From positions 35,605 to 99,604 of the forward strand of contig JAEZKD010000125.1 in the NCBI GenBank assembly GCA_023415655.1: a stretch of 64,000 nt of DNA, in the 5' to 3' direction. Of the stretch, positions 55,084 through 64,000 are shown in pieces. Position numbers and translations under genes: made by a program. The notes beneath the pieces were generated by a model. That model did no database searches and was not told where the DNA came from. It saw nothing but the letters and a program-made list of their open reading frames with translations. Source of the stretch: Bacillota bacterium. Lineage in GTDB: Bacteria; Bacillota; Clostridia; Lachnospirales; Lachnospiraceae. The stretch's first letter is position 1. Each line of letters starts with the position of its first letter.

Positions 55084-56451
55084 ATGATAATAGAACTACC
55101 GTTGAAAGTCAATCAGATCATACACAGATTGCAAGCCGCTGGCTATGAAGCTTATGCAGTAGGCGGCTGCATTCGTGATTCTATCTTAAAGAGGAGTCCA
55201 AAGGATTGGGATATCACGACCTCCGCGACTCCTTTTCAAGTGAAGTCATTATTTGAACGTACCGTAGACACAGGAATTCAGCATGGGACGGTTACAGTTT
55301 TGCTCGGAAAAGAGGGCTTTGAGGTTACTACCTACCGTGTGGATGGGGAGTATGAGGATAATCGTCATCCCAAAGAGGTTCAGTTTACGAATCAGCTTGT
55401 GGAGGATTTAAAGCGACGAGATTTTACCATTAATGCAATGGCTTATAATGATATGGATGGTCTGGTTGATGCCTTTGATGGATTAAGTGATTTAAAAGAA
55501 AAGAGAGTGCGGTGCGTAGGTAGTGCAGTGGAGCGATTTGAAGAAGATGCGCTCCGTATTTTGCGTGCAGTACGTTTTTCGGCACAACTTGATTTTTCTA
55601 TTGAGGAAGACACTTTATTGGCGGTCAAAGAAAAAGCAAAGAATCTAAAGAATATTAGTGCAGAGCGTGTGCGTGAGGAATTAAATAAGTTACTATTAAG
55701 CAACCATCCAAAGAAATTACTCGTTGCACAAGCAACTGGAATTACGAATGTAGTGTTACCAGAATTGAATGAGATGCTAAATTGTGATCAGGAAAATCAT
55801 CACCATATCTACACGGTTGGAATGCATTGTTTGGAAGCGTTAGCATACTTCTCGAATAAGTACCCAACGGAAGCAGAAACAGAAGCTGTGAAGTATACAC
55901 AGAAAGAACAACTCATCCTAAGATGGGCATTGCTATTACATGACATTGCAAAGCCAGCGACAAAGGTAATTGGTAAGGACAAGGAAGGTCACTTTTATGG
56001 ACACGCAAGCAAAGGTGCTGCAATGGCAAAGGACATACTGAAGCGTTTAAAATTTGATAATGAGACGATTGATACGGTTACCAAGTTAGTTTACTACCAT
56101 GATTATCGCTATCAACCAACGAGGGAGCATATGCGTAAAGCGATGAACCGCATTGGGACAGAGATTATGGAGTTACTATTTGAGGTACAACAGGCAGATA
56201 TTATGGCCCAAAATCCACAATATCGAGTATCTAAGCTAGAGAATTTAAGCATTGCTAAGAAACTTTATCATGAGGTAGTTACAAACGGGGAATGTGTTAA
56301 CTTAAAAATGCTTGCACTAAACGGGCAGGATCTTATCAAAGCTGGGTATCAGCCTGGAAAAGAAATTGGTGAGAAGCTAAATGCTTTGCTACAAGAGGTG
56401 TTAGTCCATCCAGAATGGAATACAAAAGAGAAGCTTTTAACTCTGTTATAG
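55084..56451 (+). CDS. cca: CCA-adding tRNA nucleotidyltransferase with HD domain
   Basis: This 455-residue class II nucleotidyltransferase has the head motif VGGCIRDSIL and the metal pair DWD (residues 41-43), the neck motif RRDFTINAMAY, and the body EDALRILRAVRFSAQL. A C-terminal HD domain with LLHDIAKPAT (about 281-290) and HASKG follows, as in Firmicute CCA enzymes. It builds or repairs the tRNA 3' end. AGGAAAG precedes the ATG. The alternative, a poly(A) polymerase, cannot be excluded, but this family in Firmicutes is CCA-adding. Confidence 0.93.
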   Translation: MIIELPLKVNQIIHRLQAAGYEAYAVGGCIRDSILKRSPKDWDITTSATPFQVKSLFERTVDTGIQHGTVTVLLGKEGFEVTTYRVDGEYEDNRHPKEVQFTNQLVEDLKRRDFTINAMAYNDMDGLVDAFDGLSDLKEKRVRCVGSAVERFEEDALRILRAVRFSAQLDFSIEEDTLLAVKEKAKNLKNISAERVREELNKLLLSNHPKKLLVAQATGITNVVLPELNEMLNCDQENHHHIYTVGMHCLEALAYFSNKYPTEAETEAVKYTQKEQLILRWALLLHDIAKPATKVIGKDKEGHFYGHASKGAAMAKDILKRLKFDNETIDTVTKLVYYHDYRYQPTREHMRKAMNRIGTEIMELLFEVQQADIMAQNPQYRVSKLENLSIAKKLYHEVVTNGECVNLKMLALNGQDLIKAGYQPGKEIGEKLNALLQEVLVHPEWNTKEKLLTLL

Positions 56452-56565
56452 AAACATATAATTTTCACAAAACAAGCATGAATTCATTTTTTTTCTCATA
56501 TGATTAGAAAGAAACTCCCTCTAGACGTTTTTGGGGAGTAGGTTATTTAGTCGGAGGGATAAAAC

Positions 56566-57606
56566 GTGGAGGATAGAAGTCAAGAGATTCTACAAAGATA
56601 TGATTTCAGGATCTACAATACATATCGAACCCGCGGGGCATATGTATTGGATACAGATCAAGGACAGAAGCTACTTTGTTGTTATGAGGGTAGCGATAGT
56701 CGTATGGAGTTTGAAGATTTGATTAAACAACAAATAGTGGATCATGGTTATGAAAACATTGATGTTTTTGTCCGCAATAATCAGGGAGCCATTATTACTA
56801 GTAATTTAGTTGGTGAAAAGTTCTTTGTCAAAGAGTGGTTTGATGGGGAAGAATGTAGCTTAAAAAAAGAAGATAAGATATTACTAGCTGTTCGTAATCT
56901 GGCGCGACTTCATCTATGCATGCAACACATAGAATTAACAGAAGAATACAAATCAGCTTTTTCTCAAAGTGATTTAACGGTTACCCTTGAGAAAAGAACG
57001 CGAGAACTAAAGAGAGTTAAGACTTATATCAGGGAGAGAAAGCAAAAAAGTGAATTTGAGGTATACTATCTTACTATTTGTGAGAAATTCTACAAGGATG
57101 CGATTAAGGCCATGGAGTTACTCAAAGAGATTCCTTATGCTACAATGAGAGCCAATGCAATTCAGGAAGGAATCCTCTGTCATGGAAGCTATACGTATCA
57201 TAATATATTTTTACTCAATGAGAAATCACAAGGGGTTGTCTGCAAGGCTGCGGAAATAGATAATGAGGAAGCTGTCGCAACCACAAACTTTGAAAAGGCA
57301 GAATGTGGACTTCAACTATTTGATCTTTATTATTTTTTACGTAAAGCAATGGAAAAGAATGATTGGAATAATGAGCTTGGACTCCATATATTAGATGAGT
57401 ATAAGAAGTATCATACTTTGGGAAAGGATGATTTAAGGCTTCTTTACGTGCTTTTATTATATCCCGAAAAGTTTTGGAAGATAACGAATTATTACTACAA
57501 TAGTAAAAAATCATGGATACCGCAAAAGAATGTACAGAAATTACAAATCCTTGGGGATCAGATGGAGAATAAGAGACTCTTTCTTAACAATTTGCAAGTT
57601 GATTAA
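56566..57606 (+). CDS. CotS-like spore coat protein (kinase-fold, altered active site)
   Basis: This 346-residue protein follows the CotS/YutH plan of aminoglycoside-kinase-like folds: LARLHLCMQ, then LCHGSYTYHNIF near 208, then TNFEKAECGLQLFDLYYFLRKAM near 244. In active kinases the first motif is HGD and the second begins with a metal Asp (DF); here they are HGS and NF, so catalysis is doubtful, as I recall for some CotS relatives. The start is GTG 56566, preceded by GGAGGG. It indicates a spore former. It lies 114 bases after cca. Confidence 0.82.
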   Translation: MEDRSQEILQRYDFRIYNTYRTRGAYVLDTDQGQKLLCCYEGSDSRMEFEDLIKQQIVDHGYENIDVFVRNNQGAIITSNLVGEKFFVKEWFDGEECSLKKEDKILLAVRNLARLHLCMQHIELTEEYKSAFSQSDLTVTLEKRTRELKRVKTYIRERKQKSEFEVYYLTICEKFYKDAIKAMELLKEIPYATMRANAIQEGILCHGSYTYHNIFLLNEKSQGVVCKAAEIDNEEAVATTNFEKAECGLQLFDLYYFLRKAMEKNDWNNELGLHILDEYKKYHTLGKDDLRLLYVLLLYPEKFWKITNYYYNSKKSWIPQKNVQKLQILGDQMENKRLFLNNLQVD

Positions 57607-57628
57607 CGAACTACTATCTATTATAATG

Positions 57629-57656
57629 AAGGTGTACCTTTTTAGGTACACCTTTT
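57629..57656 (+). terminator. Terminator of the CotS-like gene
   Basis: AAGGTGTACC at 57629-57638 pairs with GGTACACCTT at 57645-57654, followed by TTAT. Confidence 0.85.
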
Positions 57657-57694
57657 ATATGTTGTGGTAGTATGCCAAAGAATGAGGTAAAAGA

Positions 57695-59149
57695 ATGAAA
57701 ATGAATAAGGATACAGAGCTATCAAGATACATGATTATTGGAGGAATTGTAGTAAGTGTATTGCTTATTATAACCGTTGTGTTATTTAGTTTATTAGGGA
57801 GCAAGAATACAGGAAAGAATGCCTTTGCGAACGGAGAAGAGATACCCACGCAAGTACCTCAGAGCACGCTAGATGAAACATTTACAACAGCAGTATTCAT
57901 GTCATCGGATACTGTGAATAAAAAGATATCCGTATGTGATGTTTTGACAGGAGAACAGATTACATTTGACTATTCCGGTGGAACAGAAATCACAGATAAA
58001 TATGGGCAATTGATTACAGTATCCCAGTTAGTAAAGGGGCAAATTGTTAAACTCAACTACATAACCAATACGAAGCGTTTAACGAAGTTATCAATTTCAC
58101 AAGACATATGGGAGAATATTGGGGTAACTGATATTATCATTAATAAGGAAGCAAAGATAATTTCTTATCTTGGGAAAAACTATTCTTATAGTGATGCTAC
58201 TGTCGTTATTTCTAATGGTAAGATCATTGGTGTAGAGGACTTGATGTCACTAGATTATTTGACGATTCGCGGATGGGAAGAGAATATCTACTCGATTGTG
58301 GTCACTGCAGGTCATGGTTATCTAGAGTTAACAGGTCAGGAGCAATTCATTGGTGGGACAATCTATGTTGGCACAGAACTAATGGAACAGATCACAGAGG
58401 ATATGCGTCTTACAGTGAGAGAAGGAACCTTTACCATCACGGTGAGTAATAAGAAGACAGAAGGATCGAAAGAAGTAATTATTGAACGAGATAAGACGAC
58501 AATCTGTGATGTAAATGAATTTAACTTAGAACCAAGCAAAGAAGGTACGGTAATCTTCCAGATTTCACCACAGGGTGCAACCTTACTTATCGACAAAGTG
58601 GAGACATCTTATGTGACACCTGTATCATTAACGGTTGGTGAGCATGAGATTGAAGTATCCTTAGGAGGTTATATTACTTATCAAGGAACGTTGAATGTAA
58701 CCGAGGGTACCACAAGTGTTACGATAGCATTGAAAGAGAATGATGGTACTGGTAGTGGCTCTAATACAGATACAGATTTAGATACGGAGGAAGGAGTTAC
58801 GGATTCGGATAATACATCGGATAACAATAGTAATAACAATTGGGAGAATGATGATTCGAATGAGGAGATAGACGACGATACCGATTCTGATGATACTATC
58901 TTCGATGATGACGAGGAATTTCCTTCTGGAACGGATAAATCAAGTACAATTACAATTAAGTGGACTACCGGAGCTGAAGTATTCTTTAATGGAGAATATG
59001 TTGGTACCATCAAAAATGGTAAACTAACAGTAGAGAAACAATATGGAGAAATCTATGTTGAGCTCATTATTGATGGAGAAGACCCAGTAGCTTATGACAT
59101 TGTTGTAATTAATGATGGTAAGGATGTTGAATTTGCATTCCCAGAATAA
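57695..59149 (+). CDS. Membrane-anchored PEGA-domain protein
   Basis: This 484-residue protein has a short cytosolic start, one membrane helix (about 13-35) and a large extracellular part. The PEGA domain is near 295-350: PQGATLLIDKVETSYVTP, then LTVGEHEIEVSLGGY. A long acidic Ser/Asp/Asn-rich linker (about 350-410) follows, then a short C-terminal beta domain. PEGA domains are common in surface proteins of Firmicutes, with unknown ligands. GAGGT before the ATG is the ribosome site. Its stop codon lies inside the palindrome at 59136-59192. Confidence 0.85.
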   Translation: MKMNKDTELSRYMIIGGIVVSVLLIITVVLFSLLGSKNTGKNAFANGEEIPTQVPQSTLDETFTTAVFMSSDTVNKKISVCDVLTGEQITFDYSGGTEITDKYGQLITVSQLVKGQIVKLNYITNTKRLTKLSISQDIWENIGVTDIIINKEAKIISYLGKNYSYSDATVVISNGKIIGVEDLMSLDYLTIRGWEENIYSIVVTAGHGYLELTGQEQFIGGTIYVGTELMEQITEDMRLTVREGTFTITVSNKKTEGSKEVIIERDKTTICDVNEFNLEPSKEGTVIFQISPQGATLLIDKVETSYVTPVSLTVGEHEIEVSLGGYITYQGTLNVTEGTTSVTIALKENDGTGSGSNTDTDLDTEEGVTDSDNTSDNNSNNNWENDDSNEEIDDDTDSDDTIFDDDEEFPSGTDKSSTITIKWTTGAEVFFNGEYVGTIKNGKLTVEKQYGEIYVELIIDGEDPVAYDIVVINDGKDVEFAFPE

Positions 59150-59192
59150 AAAGAAGGCTGTTGTAAACAGCCTTCTTTTTATTCTGGGAATG
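59136..59192. terminator. Bidirectional terminator, 27-base perfect palindrome
   Basis: Arms 59136-59162 and 59166-59192 are perfect complements around a three-base loop (GTA), with core AAGAAGGCTGTT. A5/T5 runs inside the arms give T tracts on both strands. It ends the PEGA gene, whose last five codons and stop lie in the arm, and the convergent GGDEF/EAL gene. Confidence 0.9.
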
Positions 59193-59218
59193 AGGTATTA
59201 GGATTGCTTTGATTAAGC

Positions 59219-62200
59219 TTATGATACAAGATATTTGGAATCAAAGATTTCTATTGGTAATGGCTTATCATAGTAATATCCCTGCGCCATATAGCAACCT
59301 ATGCTTTGTAAAAATGTTACTTGCTCCAAGGTTTCAACACCTTCACAGATTACTTCCATATTAAGCTCTTGCGCCATACGAACTATATTTGAAATAACAA
59401 TTCGTTCACGTTTATGAGCTGTTTTAGAATGGAAGAAGTCCTTGTCAATTTTAAGTACCTTAAATGGTAAATCACATAGTAGATTTAACGAGGACAATCC
59501 AGAACCAAAGTCATCCATAGCCAATCCAAATCCTAGATTTCGGATTCTTTGAAGTGTATAAAGCCAAGAGCTATCGCTATTTACAAATGCACTCTCTGTA
59601 ATCTCTACCTCAATTAAGTGTGGAGGAATATTATATTTTTGAACCATCTTCAGTAAGTAATCTGGTAAAGAATCTGTTTTAAAATGGTGACGTGAAAAAT
59701 TAACTGAGATAGGGAACAGCTGACATCCTTGATCAATTTGCTCTCTAATCTGTTGGCACACTTTTTCTAAAACATAGTAATCCAATTGTAGGATAAAACC
59801 ATTATCCTCAAACAGTGGAATAAAGGTAGCTGGTGAGACTAGTCCAATCTGTGGACGCTGCCAACGAACTAGCGCTTCAGCTCCGCAGATTCTTCCTGTA
59901 TTCATATTGATTTTTGGTTGATAATATACCACGAATTCTTCCGCCTGTAATGCATCTTCCATGACATCCTCGATGTTCTTCTGCTCAATCAACGCAGAAC
60001 GCATCTCTTCGCTAAAGAACCTATAATTTTCTTTTCGTGCTTTCTGAGCATTTTTTCTAGCAATATTAGCACGGTCCACTGCAGCAATTGCATTATCGTT
60101 TGGTGTAATCATATAGATCCCAATCATTACATTCAATTTATAAAAGTTCCCGTCATGAGTAGAAATCTGCTTTGATGCAACGAGGATATCCTGTGCCTTC
60201 TTTTCAAGATTCTCAATATTATCGTATGGGAGTAATAAAGCAAATTTGTCACCTGTGATTCTACATAGAACCGAATTGCTACCCCCAACCTGATAAAAGA
60301 TCTCGGATAAGCGAACTAGAATGTGATCACCAGCGATGTATCCATAGTTATCATTAATCAGTTTAAATTGAAAGATATCAGAATAAATCATGGCATACAA
60401 TTGATCATTCTCAGCGCTCAATTTTTGATTCACAACAGAAAGAAAAGTATTAAAGTTATATGCATTGGTTAAGAGGTCTTTCTGCGAGATGATATCTGCT
60501 TTCTGCATGGAACGTAGACGTATTAAGTAGCTTCCAATCACCTTACTGAGTAGTGCAAGGGAATCAATTTCATTTTTTGACCATGAATGCGGAGTATCAC
60601 AAATCGATGCACTAATGTAGCCAATATAGTGTCCATGGTCGCTAATACCACACTGGAATACGGAGGTCACGTGTTGTAAAATAATTGCACCTTTTTTGTC
60701 CGGTATTTGGTTGTAGTAGTCAACAATATTATCATTATACATAATACCATTTTCACTGTCCTGATAAAAGCTGTATTTACTGAGAGCTTCCCTCGGTATC
60801 TTCTGAATGTGATCCATGAGCTTGTATTTACTATCCGAGAACCATTCATGAGTTATGGAAACAGTAGTGTCTTGATCACCGTATTCTAAGATATTAATGC
60901 GATCTAGATTATAGTAAACACCAATCAAGGATAGAATCATATTGATGGAGATATCAATTTCTCTGGAGTCAAATAGAATCTCGATTGCATTAGCGATAAT
61001 GGTGCTATCTACCAAGGAGCGATCATCATGAAGGTAATCGACATCATCAATTCTATTTCTTTTTATAACCACAGAATCATTTTGTGTAAACTCATCTAAG
61101 GATATGTTGTAGAGAGAAATCTGATTTCTACCACCCATCTTTGCATGGTATAATGCTAACTCTGCCTTTTCAAATAAGTGATCAAAATCGGTAGCATCGG
61201 ATGGATAAAGTGCAATACCAATGGAACAGGTCAATTCAAAGTTAGAGTCCTCACCAATATAGATTTCATGGAACAGCTGATTGATCTGATTTGCTAAATT
61301 TTCAATATAAGTAACCGATGGAGCATTTGGAATTACCACAACGAATTCATCGCCTCCAACACGCGCGAGTATGTCGGTAGGTTGAAAAAGTTTAGTTAAT
61401 TTACCACTGACATCAATTAGGACTGCATCACCAAAGAGATGGCCAAGTTTATCATTTAATCCTTTAAAATTATCAATGTCTATGAGTAAAAGGCCAAGGA
61501 TCACTGGGGCATCAATATTAGCAATTAAACCATTGACTTTATCTCGTAACGTCATACGGTTGTATAGCTTTGTAAGCTTATCTTGAGCAGCTTTTTGCTT
61601 CAACTGCTCAATTTCAAGCTTTTGTTTATGAATATTACAGGTCTGGCCAATTACAGAAATCGGATTATTTTCTACGTCATATAATTTGGTACCAAACATT
61701 TGATACCATATATACTCATTACTCTCATTGAGTGTTCGAAATTCGACCATAATGTGTTCCTCTTTATTGGTGAGGGAATCACAAAATGCGAGGAACTGAG
61801 GCATGTCATCAGGATGAATTACTTGGTGATTTACGATTGTATTCTTGAAATCTTCGACAATGGTGTGCCCGTGATATAGACCGAAATTAGGATCTGTTTT
61901 GATCATAGTATCTGTTTTGATATCATATTCCCAAATGGTATCTTTGGAATGAGATAAGGCAATTTGATAGCGTTTTTGTTCTAGCTGCAATCGTTCATGA
62001 TTCTTATTGATCTTCATCGTATAAATCACACCTACGATGAAAACAACAAGGACCAACAAGAAAACTATGACAAGTACCTTATTCATGAATAATCTCGCAA
62101 TGGATGTGATCGCTTCAGAATCCTGATTCATAATGGACGTTGGTACCATATATAAAAGGTATAAATCTGAAAGGATGGTTGGAGAATAGTAGGAATAGAC

Positions 62201-62920
62201 GGATTCTCCATCTAGAATAAAGTTAGAGATACCGGCCTTCTTTGCGAATAAGTTGGTTGTATATTGATTGTAGCTATGTGTATGTAAAAAGGTGCTTGAC
62301 TTGATTTTAGCCAAAAGATTATCATTTACTTGAAATGCCTTATCTGAAGCGAGAATTCTTCCGGTACTATCTATTAAATAAGAAGTTCCACGATATTCTG
62401 ACTTCGTTAACTCAACATAGTCAGAAAACTCAGTAACGTACATAGATTTTACTAACAAAGCAATTTCTTCATTAGTTGATAAATATGGAGTTATGAAATA
62501 AACCATATCCCCTGTTGTAGAAAAGATGGTTTTATTATCTTTTAAGGAAGCATAGTAAATTTCAAGTTTTTTTGTATTATCCGTATATTTTGATAAGTCC
62601 TGGTAGCTAGAAATTACATGGAGTTTGACTTTGTTGCTAGTTAGGGCAGTAAGTGATTCTTCAAAATCAGGACTTGTATAATCAATATTGAGCGACTTCA
62701 TCGACTCTCCAATTGTACTCATTGTTCTTATTTGATTGGATAGTCTAAGATCTAGTGTTGTTCGAGAGGTTCCACTTGCCCTGGATAATCTATTGCTGGC
62801 TTGGGATTCGAATTGATTGTTTAGCTCAATGGTATAGGATCTGAAATTAATAATAAACACACCAAATAAAATAACGCTACATAGGATGATAAAAGCTGTT
62901 ACAATAGGTATTTTCCTCAA
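59219..62920 (-). CDS. Membrane sensor with PAS, two GGDEF and one EAL domains
   Basis: This 1233-residue c-di-GMP protein starts at TTG 62920, with GGAGGT before it; the ATG at 62956 lies upstream of the -10 and is rejected. Order: helix 1 (about 5-27), extracellular Cache-like sensor (about 30-275), helix 2 (about 280-300), PAS (about 320-440), GGDEF 1 (about 445-605, RVGGDEF intact; the inhibitory RxxD site reads QPTD), a GAF-like segment, degenerate GGDEF 2 (RITGDKF), and EAL (EALVRW, MDDFGSG, CEGVET, all catalytic residues seen). Both synthesis and breakdown of c-di-GMP are possible, with breakdown likely dominant. Confidence 0.92.
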   Translation of the reverse strand: MRKIPIVTAFIILCSVILFGVFIINFRSYTIELNNQFESQASNRLSRASGTSRTTLDLRLSNQIRTMSTIGESMKSLNIDYTSPDFEESLTALTSNKVKLHVISSYQDLSKYTDNTKKLEIYYASLKDNKTIFSTTGDMVYFITPYLSTNEEIALLVKSMYVTEFSDYVELTKSEYRGTSYLIDSTGRILASDKAFQVNDNLLAKIKSSTFLHTHSYNQYTTNLFAKKAGISNFILDGESVYSYYSPTILSDLYLLYMVPTSIMNQDSEAITSIARLFMNKVLVIVFLLVLVVFIVGVIYTMKINKNHERLQLEQKRYQIALSHSKDTIWEYDIKTDTMIKTDPNFGLYHGHTIVEDFKNTIVNHQVIHPDDMPQFLAFCDSLTNKEEHIMVEFRTLNESNEYIWYQMFGTKLYDVENNPISVIGQTCNIHKQKLEIEQLKQKAAQDKLTKLYNRMTLRDKVNGLIANIDAPVILGLLLIDIDNFKGLNDKLGHLFGDAVLIDVSGKLTKLFQPTDILARVGGDEFVVVIPNAPSVTYIENLANQINQLFHEIYIGEDSNFELTCSIGIALYPSDATDFDHLFEKAELALYHAKMGGRNQISLYNISLDEFTQNDSVVIKRNRIDDVDYLHDDRSLVDSTIIANAIEILFDSREIDISINMILSLIGVYYNLDRINILEYGDQDTTVSITHEWFSDSKYKLMDHIQKIPREALSKYSFYQDSENGIMYNDNIVDYYNQIPDKKGAIILQHVTSVFQCGISDHGHYIGYISASICDTPHSWSKNEIDSLALLSKVIGSYLIRLRSMQKADIISQKDLLTNAYNFNTFLSVVNQKLSAENDQLYAMIYSDIFQFKLINDNYGYIAGDHILVRLSEIFYQVGGSNSVLCRITGDKFALLLPYDNIENLEKKAQDILVASKQISTHDGNFYKLNVMIGIYMITPNDNAIAAVDRANIARKNAQKARKENYRFFSEEMRSALIEQKNIEDVMEDALQAEEFVVYYQPKINMNTGRICGAEALVRWQRPQIGLVSPATFIPLFEDNGFILQLDYYVLEKVCQQIREQIDQGCQLFPISVNFSRHHFKTDSLPDYLLKMVQKYNIPPHLIEVEITESAFVNSDSSWLYTLQRIRNLGFGLAMDDFGSGLSSLNLLCDLPFKVLKIDKDFFHSKTAHKRERIVISNIVRMAQELNMEVICEGVETLEQVTFLQSIGCYMAQGYYYDKPLPIEIFDSKYLVS

Positions 62921-62947
62921 GTTACACCTCCAAAGGATTCTCTTTCC

Positions 62948-62976
62948 ATTATACATATAAAAATGTCGAATGTAAA
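62948..62976 (-). promoter_or_regulatory. Promoter of the GGDEF/EAL gene
   Basis: On the minus strand TTTACA (complement of 62971-62976) and TATAAT (complement of 62948-62953) are 17 bases apart. The ATG at 62956 would sit inside the promoter, which supports the TTG start at 62920. Confidence 0.8.
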
Positions 62977-63024
62977 TGAATTTAATCGAATAAGTATTCT
63001 AAGAAAACTCTAATCTATAATTAC

Positions 63025-63053
63025 TTGCATTTTTAAAAGCCCACAGTTATGAT
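63025..63053 (+). promoter_or_regulatory. Promoter of hflK
   Basis: TTGCAT at 63025-63030 and TATGAT at 63048-63053 are 17 bases apart, about 55 bases before the start codon. Confidence 0.65.
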
Positions 63054-63106
63054 AGAACTACGAAACTATTACATACCTTGTAATATGAAAGGCTAAGGTG
63101 AGAAAA

Positions 63107-64000
63107 ATGGATGAAAATCAAAAAGCAATGCTTAAAAAAGGAATAGGTATTGCAAAGATTATTATTGTAGTTGCAGTGGTAGCAGTATTATTCAGCCAAT
63201 CCATGTATACGATTGGGGAACAAGAACAGGCGGTTGTTACAACCTTTGGAAAACCATCCCCAGTAACAGAGCCAGGGTTGCATTTTAAGATTCCTTTGAT
63301 TCAAAAGGTTTCACTGGTAGATACCACAATTAAGGGATTTGCGATTGGGTATGATCAGCAAACAGGACAGTCGATTGAAGCGGAATCTCTAATGATTACG
63401 GTAGACTATAATTTTGTCTTAATTGATTTCTTCGTAGAATATAAAGTTATAGATCCAGTTAAGTATTTATATGCGTCTCAAGATCCAGTAAATATTTTAA
63501 AGAACCTTGCTCAAAGTTGTATCCGTGCTCAGGTTGGAAGCTACGATGTAGATAGTGTAATTACAACAGGAAAAAATGAGATTCAAGCAGCCATTCGAGA
63601 AAAGATTACAGAGAAGCTAGACGAACAGGATTTAGGTATTCAGCTTGTTAATATAACGATTCAGGATGCTGAACCACCAACTTTAGAGGTAATGGAAGCA
63701 TTTAAGGCAGTTGAAACTGCAAAGCAAGGGAAAGAAACTGCAATCAATAATGCGAATAAATATCGCAGTGAAGAGCTTCCTGCAGCAGAAGCCAGAATCG
63801 ATCAGATTCAAAAAGAAGCAGAGTCGACGAAAGAATCAAGAATCAATGAAGCTGAAGGTCAGGTGGCAAGATTTAATGCAATGTATCAAGAGTATATAAA
63901 GAATCCTTTAATTACAAAGCAGCGTATGTTCTATGAAACCATGGAAGATATTCTTCCAGATTTGAAGGTGATTATCGACAATTCAGAAGGTGGAGTAGAA
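63107..64000 (+). CDS. hflK: SPFH/band 7 protein, HflK-like (3' end outside window)
   Basis: This gene runs past the window; 298 codons are visible. It has one N-terminal membrane helix (about 15-35) and an SPFH domain starting SMYTIGEQEQAVVTTFGKP, followed by a helical region with Glu/Lys-rich repeats (EAFKAVETAKQGKETAIN, EAESTKESRINEAEGQVARF). HflK with HflC forms a membrane complex that modulates FtsH protease. AAGGTGAG is the ribosome site. An hflC gene should follow outside the window. HflK rather than HflC is preferred because it comes first in the usual pair. Confidence 0.85.
   Translation, partial: MDENQKAMLKKGIGIAKIIIVVAVVAVLFSQSMYTIGEQEQAVVTTFGKPSPVTEPGLHFKIPLIQKVSLVDTTIKGFAIGYDQQTGQSIEAESLMITVDYNFVLIDFFVEYKVIDPVKYLYASQDPVNILKNLAQSCIRAQVGSYDVDSVITTGKNEIQAAIREKITEKLDEQDLGIQLVNITIQDAEPPTLEVMEAFKAVETAKQGKETAINNANKYRSEELPAAEARIDQIQKEAESTKESRINEAEGQVARFNAMYQEYIKNPLITKQRMFYETMEDILPDLKVIIDNSEGGVE

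Noticed and set aside
62921..62956. ATG 62956 as start of the GGDEF/EAL gene
   Set aside because: The -10 TATAAT lies downstream of this ATG, so the codon would not be transcribed; TTG 62920 has GGAGGT.
1..64000. CRISPR arrays, tRNA/rRNA genes, prophage or intact insertion sequences
   Set aside because: I found no regularly spaced repeats, cloverleaf sequences, transposase or phage structural genes by reading both strands; very short or diverged examples could be missed.

Overview
The window is AT-rich chromosomal DNA from a motile, probably spore-forming, anaerobic member of the Firmicutes. Family Lachnospiraceae is likely, and the gene content recalls Lachnoclostridium (Clostridium) phytofermentans; this is an impression, not a database result. 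Supporting signs are canonical -35/-10 promoters with 17-bp spacers, strong AGGAGG ribosome sites, one S-box (SAM-I) riboswitch, three T-box leaders, a CotS-like coat protein gene, Firmicute-type flagellin/FliS, and the archaeal-type ProS and type-2 IleS common in clostridia. I see no tRNA, rRNA, CRISPR array, prophage or intact insertion sequence.

Layout. 1-5.6 kb: the C-terminal part of an SMC-like ATPase, an orphan ABC ATPase, and a protein joining a repeat-type N-terminus, an acidic linker and an AAA-like domain. 5.6-10 kb: a small Ig-like protein, a flavin-reductase-like protein, a shikimate-kinase-like protein, murA and an HD-GYP protein. 10-13 kb: a copper module, copA-csoR-copZ, behind a promoter whose -10 is buried in a long CsoR-type palindrome. 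13-14.5 kb: SAM riboswitch and metK. 14.7-20.8 kb: a histidine kinase/response regulator pair, a serine hydrolase, a substrate-binding lipoprotein and a CE2-like esterase. 20.9-24.6 kb (minus strand): PEP carboxykinase and a DUF885-type lipoprotein. 24.7-30 kb: FliK-like protein, flagellin and FliS. 30-37 kb: Trp T-box and a complete trpEGDCFBA operon. 37-41.5 kb: ABC permease and ATPase, a lipoprotein, a cytidylate-kinase-like protein and an AI-2E-type membrane protein. 41.5-44.8 kb: Pro T-box, proS and pncB. 44.8-47.4 kb: a MarR regulator and citrate synthase sharing one operator sequence. 47.4-51 kb: Ile T-box and ileS. 51-59 kb: esterase, glgP, cca, CotS-like and PEGA-domain genes. 59-63 kb (minus strand): a large GGDEF/EAL protein. 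63.1 kb to the end: hflK, cut by the window edge.

How it works together. Amino-acid supply is sensed by RNA leaders: Trp for synthesis, Pro and Ile for charging, SAM for metK. proS appears to carry pncB, so NAD salvage may follow proline charging. Copper efflux is likely self-regulated by CsoR. A MarR protein probably controls itself and citrate synthase. Two c-di-GMP proteins and a flagellin cassette link signalling to motility. PEP carboxykinase, glycogen phosphorylase and esterases fit a carbohydrate fermenter.

The observations most worth following are the SMC-like ATPase at the left edge, the short hairpin repeat that recurs just downstream of terminators, the MarR/citrate synthase operator pair, a promoter-driven non-coding segment before citrate synthase, and a perfect 27-bp-arm palindrome between two convergent genes.
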